From DASUSF01 sp036375275 (lineage in GTDB: Bacteria > Pseudomonadota > Alphaproteobacteria > Geminicoccales > Geminicoccaceae), in NCBI GenBank assembly GCA_036375275.1, contig DASUSF010000363.1, forward strand, positions 1-9,793: a stretch of DNA of 9,793 nucleotides. The letters run 5' to 3'. Below the pieces are notes generated by a model that saw only the letters and a list, made by a program, of their open reading frames with translations, was not told the DNA's origin and made no database searches. The position numbers and the translations under genes were made by a program. Positions 1 through 5,636 of the stretch are shown here, piece by piece (position 1 is the stretch's first letter; each line of letters opens with the position of its first letter).

Positions 1-682
1 AGGCGTCGCTCGCCGCGAACCGGCGGCCCTCCCCGGCGACGCCGACATAGGCGGTGGTGCGGCCGAGGACCCAGTGCAGACGATCGAGGTTCTCGGCGGA
101 GCCGGCCGACGCCAGCAGGGTGTGCGGCCCCGGGTCGCCCAGCGGGTACTCGGGCGGCTCCGTCGGCAGAGCCAGCAGAACCTCATGGCCGGATCGCCGC
201 GCCCTCGTCACGTCACGATCGAGATCCGGCGCATAGGGCGAGAACTGCAGGCTGATGCCGGCGGGCAGAGCCAACGCTGCCTCGGTCGCCCGCTCTTGCA
301 GCCCGAGGCCGAGCACGAGGATCGCGACCTTCGGCCGGGAGTCGTCGAAGTCGAAGGGGCTGGCATGGGCGAAGAACGGCCGCTGCCCGTCTGCGGCGAC
401 GCGCGGCAATGGGCCGAACGGGCTCGGCTCGACCAGATCGGGATGCACCGCGGGTCGCCGGGCGATGACCGCCGCCCGCATCGCGGCGCCGGCTTCCGCA
501 ACCGGATCACCCGGCAGCGACCGCTCGATCCGGGCGTCGGACTCGAACCGGACCGGGCCGGACGACGCCAGCCAAATCGCGGGCAGGGACAGCACGCCCG
601 CGCAGAACACTATCCCCATCCGCGAGGGTCCGCGGCGCACCCCCGAGCCTGCCCTCGGCCAGAAGAGCGCCAGGCTCTTCAT
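1..682 (-). CDS. Divergent polysaccharide deacetylase (DUF610/YibQ family), 3' end outside window
   Basis: The gene starts at ATG 682 and stays open through the left edge, giving 227 complete codons; family members are usually nearly twice that, so the C-terminal half is missing. Residues 1-20 are basic and about 22-42 form a hydrophobic segment, suggesting an N-terminal membrane anchor or signal for a periplasmic protein. After a variable linker, the family core begins near residue 117 with the strand VAILVLGLGL. It continues through ALALPAGISLQFSPYAPDLD (137-156), the RRSGHEVLLALPTEP block (162-176), YPLGDPGPHTLL (179-190) and a TAYVGVAGEGRRF stretch (210-222). These blocks are characteristic of PF04748, a NodB-fold relative. 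Enteric YibQ has Asp-Asp at the end of the first strand; here it is Leu124-Gly125, so deacetylase activity is doubtful. An in-frame GTG at 703 is an alternative start. It is the last visible gene of the envC-ctpA operon, 45 bp after ctpA. The family assignment is firm; the cellular function is poorly established. Confidence 0.86.
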   Translation of the reverse strand, partial: MKSLALFWPRAGSGVRRGPSRMGIVFCAGVLSLPAIWLASSGPVRFESDARIERSLPGDPVAEAGAAMRAAVIARRPAVHPDLVEPSPFGPLPRVAADGQRPFFAHASPFDFDDSRPKVAILVLGLGLQERATEAALALPAGISLQFSPYAPDLDRDVTRARRSGHEVLLALPTEPPEYPLGDPGPHTLLASAGSAENLDRLHWVLGRTTAYVGVAGEGRRFAASDA

Positions 683-727
683 GACCCGCCCCTGGACGCT
701 CACGGTGGAAGGCGTGCCCTGCCGACG

Positions 728-2011
728 TCAGCCGCTCGTACGGGCGCCAAACATGGACAGTCCGCGCAGGAGGTCGAGCGCTCGCGCGAGCTGGTAGTCC
801 TCCTCCTCGCCTTCCGGCCCGCCGTCCGCGAGGTCCTCGCCAGTGCTCTGGTCGTTCTCGAGCCGCCCGCGCAGATCGGCCTCGCGGCGGTCCGCTCCGG
901 CCGCCCCGTCGATGACCTCGACGCGCGATTGCAGGACCTCGATGTCCGGCGCGATCCCACGGGCCTGGATCGAGGTGCCGGAGGGCGTGTAGTACCTCGC
1001 GGTGGTCAACCGGATCGCGCCATGTCCGGGCAGCGGCATGATCGTCTGCACCGAACCCTTGCCGAACGACTTCGTGCCCATCACGATCGCGCGCCGATGG
1101 TCCTGAAGCGCGCCAGCGACGATTTCCGACGCCGAAGCGGAGCCGCCGTTGATCAGAATCACCATCGGCAGCCCTTCGACCACATCTCCCTTGCGGGCAT
1201 TGAACCGCTGGATGGAGTCGGGGCGCCGGCCGCGGGTCGAGACGATCTCGCCCTGATCGAGGAAATCGTCCGCCACCGCCACCGCCTGCTCGAGCAATCC
1301 GCCCGGGTTGTTGCGCAGATCGAGCACCACGCCCTTCAACTGGTCGCCGAACTGGGTCTTGAGCTCGCTCACCGCATCGCGGACGCTGCTGTCGGTCTGT
1401 TCGTTGAAGGTCGTGATGCGGAGGTAGCCGATGTCGCCCTCGGCTCGCCAGCGGACCGGCGAGATCGTGATCACGGCGCGCGACATGCTGACGTCGAGCG
1501 GCTCCTCGGCGCCGGGGCGTCTGAGGGTGAGGGCGATCAGGGTGTCGACCGGCCCGCGCATGCGCTCGACGGCCTCCGACAGGCTCATGCCGAGCACGGG
1601 CTCCTCGTTGATGTGGGTGATCAGGTCGCCGGCCTGGATGCCCGCCCGGTGCGCCGGCGTGTCGTCGATCGGCGAGACCACCTTGACCAGGCCGTTCTCC
1701 ATCGTGACCTCGATCCCGAGGCCGCCGAACTCGCCCTTCGTCTGGACCTGCATGTCCCGGTACTTCTTGGCGTCGAGGTACCCGGAATGCGGGTCGAGAG
1801 CGGTCAACATGCCGTTGATCGCGGTCTCGATCAGCTCTTCGTCGGTGACGTCCTCGACGTACTCCGCCCGGACCCGTTCGAACACGTCCCCGAACAGCTT
1901 GAGCTGCCTGAACGTCTCGGACGACCCTGCCGAGGGCTGCCCGGACGGGATCATGTAGGCGGCTGCTGCCACGAAGCCCAGGATCGCGATGCCGGTCGCG
2001 CTCTTCCGCAT
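728..2011 (-). CDS. ctpA: S41 family carboxy-terminal processing protease CtpA
   Basis: This is a periplasmic serine protease that trims or degrades proteins from their C-termini. Bacterial homologues control peptidoglycan hydrolases and envelope proteins. Numbering is from ATG 2011 (427 aa, normal for the family). Residues about 4-24 form an uncleaved anchor or signal. A helical N-terminal domain carries the TALDPHSGYL motif (70-79), and a PDZ domain spans about 93-165 (GGLGIEV start, AGIQAGDLI). The protease core contains LDLRNNPGGLL (230-240), the nucleophile motif GGSASASEI and the lysine motif FGKGSVQ. Predicted catalytic residues are Ser293, Asp304 and Lys318; their spacing (11 and 25 residues) equals that of the E. 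coli Tsp triad Ser430/Asp441/Lys455. The protein ends in an acidic tail followed by DYQLARALDLLRG, common in alphaproteobacterial CtpA. A TTG directly upstream (2014) could serve as start. The TGATG overlap with envC implies translational coupling. No defect was seen. Confidence 0.96.
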   Translation of the reverse strand: MRKSATGIAILGFVAAAAYMIPSGQPSAGSSETFRQLKLFGDVFERVRAEYVEDVTDEELIETAINGMLTALDPHSGYLDAKKYRDMQVQTKGEFGGLGIEVTMENGLVKVVSPIDDTPAHRAGIQAGDLITHINEEPVLGMSLSEAVERMRGPVDTLIALTLRRPGAEEPLDVSMSRAVITISPVRWRAEGDIGYLRITTFNEQTDSSVRDAVSELKTQFGDQLKGVVLDLRNNPGGLLEQAVAVADDFLDQGEIVSTRGRRPDSIQRFNARKGDVVEGLPMVILINGGSASASEIVAGALQDHRRAIVMGTKSFGKGSVQTIMPLPGHGAIRLTTARYYTPSGTSIQARGIAPDIEVLQSRVEVIDGAAGADRREADLRGRLENDQSTGEDLADGGPEGEEEDYQLARALDLLRGLSMFGARTSG

Positions 2012-3525
2012 CAACCTCTGACCTTGCTGCTGCTTGCGGCCAGCCAGGGCAGCGCCCCGACCGGCCGTCCGTTGCGTCGAAACTCGACGTGCAATTCGGA
2101 AGCGTCCCCGCCACCGCCGCCCATGACGCCGATGATCTCTCCGGCCTCAACCCGGTCGTCGGTCGCGACGTTCAACTTCCCGAAGCCCCAAAGTATCGTA
2201 TGATATTCGCGCTCGTGCTCAAGGATCAAGAGCAGCCCGTAGCTACCGAAGCTGCCGCCGAACACCACGCGTCCCGCGTCAGGGGCTGCGACCTGCTGAC
2301 CGGGGTTCGCGGGCATCGTGATCACCGGCCGCTGCTCGACCGCCTGCAGGATCGGGTCGAGCAGGGTGTCGGGCGCAGGCGTGATCGGGCGCGTCGGGCG
2401 GCGCACCTGGATCGTGCGGTCGACCGAGGCTGCCGCCGCGCTCCGCCCTGCCTCGATCGCCGCATGATCGCTCAGGGCGGCGATGTGCGCCCGCTCGACC
2501 GCGGTCGACGGCTTGGCGGGCGGCGGCGACCACACCACCGCCTCGAGACCGGCCTCGAGCCCTGCGCCGCTCGTCGTGGCACGATCGATGCTCGCCGCCG
2601 CGACCAAGGCGCGGCCGGAGGACAGGCCGGCAGGGGCGGTCGACGGCAGCTTCGGGGCGAGCCGGAACTTGCTGATCCAGGCCTCGCGGGCCGGACGATC
2701 GGCCAGCGCGAGCAGGTGGGGCGCGCGGCGGACCAGTCCCGGCGTCCGGCCGACCAGAGCGGTCCGCGCCCGCTCCTCGTGCAGCACGCGGCGCGCGGTG
2801 ATCGCCTCGGCGCGGCTGAGTTCGACGAGATCGTCGGCGATCGCGTCCTGGCGCTTCGCCGCCGAAGCCTTCTGCCGCGCCAGTTGCTGGCGGCGAATCT
2901 CGATCCGCTGCTGTGCCGCGAGCATCGAAGGCAGGCTCTCGCGCAGCTCGCGATGGCGCTGCATCAAACGGTCGCTCCGGCGCTCGAGAGCGGCGAGGCC
3001 GCCCTCCTGCCGCTGGAGCCGCCGCAGCATGATCGGGCTGACCGCCCGGAGCCGGGCGCGCAGCGCCGGTTCGATCTCCGCGCGGCGGCTCAGGCCGGCG
3101 ATGCCGGCCAGAGCACGCGCCGAGGCTTCGTAACGCCTCGCCTCCCGCTCGGTCCGTATCAGGATTCTCGGCACCAGCCGGTCCAGCTCGCGCTCGAGGC
3201 GCGCCACTTCGGCGCGCGCCGCGCCGACCTCGTCCGCCACCAGCTGCCGCTCCACCACGAGAACGCCGATCCGCTCATCCATGATCTCGATCTGCCGGTC
3301 GAGCGCGCGATCGAACGCCGAGCGCCGATCCAGCCGTTCCCGTATCGCCTCCAGTCGCGCCACGTCATCGCCCGCCGTGACCGGCCCGGCGGCGCCCGGA
3401 GCCGGGCCAGCCTCTCCCGGCGAGAGCGCGGCCAGCAGCGCGGACGGCAACCCCCACCCCAGGAGCGCGAGCGCAAGGGCCGCCCCGCCGCACCTGGTCC
3501 CCCATCTGCCGAGCCCTCGCTTCAT
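2011..3525 (-). CDS. envC: EnvC-like murein hydrolase activator with degenerate LytM (M23) domain
   Basis: This is probably a periplasmic regulator of cell-wall amidases at the division site. Numbering is from ATG 3525 (504 aa). That start is chosen because it places a signal peptide at once: basic MKRGLGRWGTR, then a hydrophobic Ala/Leu run to about residue 34. The frame stays open upstream to GTG 3627, but that adds only an Arg-rich leader. Residues about 53-256 are a long charged coiled coil rich in Arg, Glu and Leu. A low-complexity Ala/Pro linker (about 285-395) leads to a C-terminal LytM fold (about 402-496), with GRVVFGGSFGSYGLLLILEH, then V.AGEIIGVMG and LHVEFRRNGRPVGALPWL. Active M23 enzymes carry an HxxxD pair and an HxH motif. 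Here the HxxxD position reads NPGQQVAAPD, the YAH-type His is lost (LWGFG), and HLHFE is ELHVE, leaving only His479. E. coli EnvC is likewise catalytically dead and activates amidases, so an activating role is inferred. First gene of the operon with ctpA. Confidence 0.88.
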   Translation of the reverse strand: MKRGLGRWGTRCGGAALALALLGWGLPSALLAALSPGEAGPAPGAAGPVTAGDDVARLEAIRERLDRRSAFDRALDRQIEIMDERIGVLVVERQLVADEVGAARAEVARLERELDRLVPRILIRTEREARRYEASARALAGIAGLSRRAEIEPALRARLRAVSPIMLRRLQRQEGGLAALERRSDRLMQRHRELRESLPSMLAAQQRIEIRRQQLARQKASAAKRQDAIADDLVELSRAEAITARRVLHEERARTALVGRTPGLVRRAPHLLALADRPAREAWISKFRLAPKLPSTAPAGLSSGRALVAAASIDRATTSGAGLEAGLEAVVWSPPPAKPSTAVERAHIAALSDHAAIEAGRSAAAASVDRTIQVRRPTRPITPAPDTLLDPILQAVEQRPVITMPANPGQQVAAPDAGRVVFGGSFGSYGLLLILEHEREYHTILWGFGKLNVATDDRVEAGEIIGVMGGGGGDASELHVEFRRNGRPVGALPWLAASSSKVRG

Positions 3526-3747
3526 GGCGACCGCCGCGTCCGCTCTTGTTGTCGCGTGACCATGCCTGCCCGAACAACGCGCGCCTAGAGCATCCGTGCC
3601 ACGGCTTCGACCTTTCCGGTCGATCACCGGTCACAGCTGCGCGGATGGGGTGGGCACCCGGCACATGCACGCTAGGCCATCCCTCTGCGGCAGACACCGT
3701 AGCAGACGGGAGCCCCGGCGGAAAGCGCGCCGGGTCGTGGCGCCAAG

Positions 3748-3816
3748 CAATTGCGCTTTCTGCTGAAGGAGTTAGGTGCTTCTCACCGAGTGCGTTAAGT
3801 GCTTTCCCTAGGCTAC
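3748..3816. repeat. Direct repeats with 23-bp period (GTTARGTGCTTYYC)
   Basis: GTTAGGTGCTTCTC (3771-3784) is repeated as GTTAAGTGCTTTCC (3794-3807), with 11 of 14 bases identical and a start-to-start distance of 23 bp. A third, weaker copy of the core, GCGCTTTC at 3753, keeps exactly the same 23-bp phase with GTGCTTCT (3776) and GTGCTTTC (3799). Read toward envC, the motif is GAAAGCACTTAAC-like. Regular spacing near two helical turns, in a less GC-rich intergenic patch about 225-280 bp upstream of the envC start, would suit binding sites for a regulator. No known regulator motif is recognised, and the third copy could be coincidence. Confidence 0.45.
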
Positions 3817-3854
3817 TTGCGCCCGACGGAAAGACGGCGCCGCCAGCGGCTCGC

Positions 3855-3876
3855 CGGGCGCTCCGCCGAGCGCCCG
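3855..3876. repeat. Perfect 9-bp inverted repeat, 4-nt loop
   Basis: CGGGCGCTC (3855-3863) and GAGCGCCCG (3868-3876) are perfect reverse complements separated by CGCC, giving a strong GC hairpin in either strand. It lies about 190 bp past the tolC-like stop. No T-tract follows on either side, so a classic intrinsic terminator is not shown. It could still act as a Rho-assisted terminator or a 3'-end stabiliser of the tolC-like transcript. Confidence 0.5.
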
Positions 3877-3938
3877 TGGCGGTCCGCGTGCCGGCGTCGA
3901 AGTGTGGCCGCGCTGCCACGCGTGCATGTCCCCGCTCA

Positions 3939-3955
3939 GGCCGCCCCGCGCGGCC
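3939..3955. repeat. Perfect 6-bp inverted repeat, 5-nt loop
   Basis: GGCCGC (3939-3944) and GCGGCC (3950-3955) flank CCCGC, forming a short GC-rich hairpin about 110 bp past the tolC-like stop. It belongs to a run of inverted repeats between 3855 and 3998. No T-run follows. Short GC palindromes are frequent in DNA of this composition, so functional meaning is uncertain. Confidence 0.35.
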
Positions 3956-3979
3956 GATCACCCGAGGCTAGGGGATCAT

Positions 3980-3998
3980 GGTTAACGGGCGGTAAACC
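3980..3998. promoter_or_regulatory. CtrA-box-like sequence within an imperfect palindrome
   Basis: The sequence TTAA-N7-TAAA (3982-3996, spacer CGGGCGG) differs by one base from the alphaproteobacterial CtrA site TTAA-N7-TTAA, and each half is followed by C as in the extended consensus. It sits in an imperfect palindrome with GGTTAAC and GTAAACC arms (one mismatched pair, 5-nt spacer). It lies about 68 bp beyond the 3' end of the tolC-like gene and about 455 bp upstream of envC, an awkward distance for direct promoter control. It could instead be the first hairpin of the tolC 3' flank. This call rests on motif likeness alone. Confidence 0.3.
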
Positions 3999-4065
3999 AA
4001 AAGCACCGTTCGCAGCCGTGCGCGGAACCGCCTTCTTGCGGCCCGCGAGAGCCGAGCCTGCCGGA

Positions 4066-5466
4066 TCAGCCCGAGGAGGCGGAGCCTTCCTCGTGGATCG
4101 TCTCGCGCGGCGTCCGATAGATGTTGATGCTTTCCTTCGCCGCATCGACATCCATGACCATGAGCAGATCGCCGGTCGCGGCGAGGACTCGGTAGACCGC
4201 GAACAGTTCCGTGAACTGGGCGGTGATCAGGTTCGACCGGGCGATGAAGAGCTCGTTCTCCGCGTCGAGGAGGTCGAGCAGGCTGCGCTGCCCGATGTCG
4301 AACTGCTGAGCGTAGGCGTCCCGGGTCGAGCGGGTCGCGACCGCCTGCGCCTCGAGCGCGTCGGCCCGGTCCTGGGCGGTCAGAAAGGCGTTGTAGGCGA
4401 CCCGCGCGTCCTCTTCGGCGGCCCGTTTGGCGCGGCGCAGCACCTCGCGCGCCTCCCTCAGCCGGGCGAACGCCTCGCGCTCGCGGGCGATGTCGCCGCC
4501 GCCGCGAAAAAGGTTGTAGCGCAGCACCACCAGGGCCTGGGCGTCGACATCGCTGCCCTCGATGCCGTCGATGTCGCGGTTCGCGCCGGCGCCCATCTCG
4601 AGATCGAGACGGGGATAGTAGCCGGACCGGGCGCCCTGGAGCTCTGCTCGGGCGACCTCGATGTCGGCTTCGGCGATGCGCACCGTCGGGTTGCCCACGA
4701 ACGCGTCCGCGGCGGCCGCCTCGGCCCCGCCCGGGACGGCGGCGACCGGTGGATCCGGCAGCGCCAGGTCCTCCGGTGGGATGCCGACCACCGACCGGTA
4801 GATCGCGCGCGCATCGCGAAGGTTGCCGACGGCGGTCGCAAGTGCGCTGTTGGCGGCTGCGACCCTGGCCTCGGTCTGCCGGACGTCGGCGATGGTCCCG
4901 CCGCCTTGCCGCTCGAGCTGCCCCACCTGTCCGAGGATCCGCTGATGCTCGATCACGTTCTGCTCGGCAAGCTCCACCAGGGCCTCGTTGCGGAGCACGT
5001 TCAGATGTGCCTCGATCGCGTCGAGCGCGATGAACTCGCCCGCTTCCCGGACGCGGTACGCCGCGGAATCGATCCGCGCCAGCTGACGATCGACCTCGCT
5101 CCGGGTCGAGAAGCCGTCGAACAGCATCTGGGTCAGCGTGACCTGCGACTCCATGCGTATCAGGGTCTCGCTGTTGTCGTCGCCGGGTCTGGCACGGGTC
5201 GCCGGGCTGTTGGTATATTCGGGCCCGATCGCTCCTCTGAGATCCAGGGACGGAAGGTAGAGCGCGCGAGCCTGACGCAGCTCCTGATCGATCGCCTCAC
5301 GGTCCGCTGCGACCACGCCGACCTCGGGATTGGTCGCCAGCGCGACCTCGACCGTATCCTCGAGGGTCAACGCCCAGGACGGCGCGCTGAGCATCGTCGT
5401 GACCAGAAGAAGGCTCGAGACGAGCCGTGCTCCACGTCGAGCCGCTCGTTTGCAGCCGCACTCCAT
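4066..5466 (-). CDS. TolC-family outer-membrane channel of type I secretion
   Basis: This is the outer-membrane and periplasmic tunnel protein of a type I secretion system; it would trimerise and dock with the HlyD-type adaptor encoded divergently. At 466 aa it has normal length. A basic N-terminus and a hydrophobic stretch (about 14-32) end in APSWA, a plausible signal-peptidase site after Ala32, followed by LTLEDTVEVAL, the usual start of mature TolC proteins. The internal duplication of the family is visible. ARALYLPSLDLRGAIG (66-81) matches ARSGYYPRLDLEMGAG (279-294), and TQMLFDGFSTRSEVDRQ (112-128) matches RYNLFRGGGDIARERE (316-331). The C-terminal FDIGQRSLLDLLDAENELF (389-407) is strongly conserved in type I exporter TolC proteins. 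The start is ATG 5466, preceded by AAGCGGGA about ten bases upstream. A short divergent spacer separates it from the exporter genes. It is a secretion-linked member rather than certain orthologue of E. coli tolC, so no symbol is given. Confidence 0.94.
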   Translation of the reverse strand: MECGCKRAARRGARLVSSLLLVTTMLSAPSWALTLEDTVEVALATNPEVGVVAADREAIDQELRQARALYLPSLDLRGAIGPEYTNSPATRARPGDDNSETLIRMESQVTLTQMLFDGFSTRSEVDRQLARIDSAAYRVREAGEFIALDAIEAHLNVLRNEALVELAEQNVIEHQRILGQVGQLERQGGGTIADVRQTEARVAAANSALATAVGNLRDARAIYRSVVGIPPEDLALPDPPVAAVPGGAEAAAADAFVGNPTVRIAEADIEVARAELQGARSGYYPRLDLEMGAGANRDIDGIEGSDVDAQALVVLRYNLFRGGGDIAREREAFARLREAREVLRRAKRAAEEDARVAYNAFLTAQDRADALEAQAVATRSTRDAYAQQFDIGQRSLLDLLDAENELFIARSNLITAQFTELFAVYRVLAATGDLLMVMDVDAAKESINIYRTPRETIHEEGSASSG

Positions 5467-5636
5467 TGGCGTTTCGTCCCGCTTGAACTATACCCGCCGA
5501 ACTCGCACATACGACGGAAAATGGTCCTGTTTGATAAAACCATGGCGAGAACCCGTCAATGCCTGCCGCCCGGCGGCGGGATCCTGTGCGATGGAGTGTC
5601 GGCTATCGAGCGGCAAGATGATCGACCGGAAGGCGG
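5467..5636. promoter_or_regulatory. Divergent intergenic region, probable promoters of tolC-like and exporter genes
   Basis: These 170 bp separate two divergent gene starts, so both transcripts should begin here. A less GC-rich core lies around 5486-5550. On the minus strand, TATAGT (5492-5487) resembles a -10 element and would give a leader of only about 14 bases for the tolC-like gene, but no good -35 is seen at 16-18 bp. For the plus strand no convincing promoter was identified; TTGATA (5531-5536) is -35-like without a clear partner. The exporter start is marked by GGAAGG (5628-5633), only 3 bases before ATG 5637, which is tight for a ribosome binding site. A ten-codon frame from ATG 5618 overlaps that start. 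Confidence 0.4.

Larger units (their letters stand above)
3526..4065. other. 540-bp intergenic region between tolC-like gene and envC-like gene
   Basis: No credible gene is seen here. Translated frames give only Arg/Ala/Pro-rich sequence without family motifs, a usable start or a signal peptide. This stretch is both the 3' flank of the tolC-like gene and the 5' flank of the envC operon. It has patches visibly less GC-rich than the genes (3745-3815 and 3978-4010). It contains three direct repeats at 23-bp period, perfect inverted repeats at 3855-3876 and 3939-3955, a smaller one at 3904-3919 (GTGGC/GCCAC), and an imperfect one at 3980-3998. The envC promoter must lie here or further upstream, but no confident -35/-10 pair could be picked. 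In many alphaproteobacteria the gene upstream of envC is the phosphoglycerate mutase gpmI; it is absent here. Confidence 0.7.

Noticed and set aside
507..2150. Minus-strand frame overlapping ctpA in another register
   Set aside because: The ctpA frame carries the PDZ domain and catalytic residues at correct spacing; this one is low-complexity Arg/Gly/Ala sequence.
74..2203. Long plus-strand open frame opposite the deacetylase and ctpA genes
   Set aside because: It is a shadow of well-supported minus-strand genes, compositionally biased, and has no domain signal.
3526..3627. N-terminal extension of the EnvC-like protein to GTG 3627
   Set aside because: It adds 34 mostly charged residues ahead of a clear signal peptide, which would block export; ATG 3525 is the better start despite a weak ribosome site.
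3616..3632. CCGGTC direct repeat with 11-bp period
   Set aside because: Only a six-base GC-rich unit, expected by chance in this composition; no third copy.
3648..3659. GGGTG/CACCC palindrome with 2-nt spacer
   Set aside because: The loop is too small for a hairpin and the arms are short; likely chance.
3365..3961. Minus-strand 198-codon frame across the intergenic gap into envC
   Set aside because: No recognisable motif, Arg/Ala/Pro-rich composition, and its 3' part overlaps the envC signal region in another frame.
3980..4012. Possible tRNA or other small RNA gene near the GGTTAAC palindrome
   Set aside because: No T-loop GTTCRA motif, acceptor pairing or cloverleaf could be built around it.
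5619..5631. 13-base identity (TGATCGACCGGAA) with the minus strand near 3627, upstream of envC
   Set aside because: A few 13-base matches are expected by chance in about 10 kb of two-strand GC-rich sequence; flanking bases do not match.
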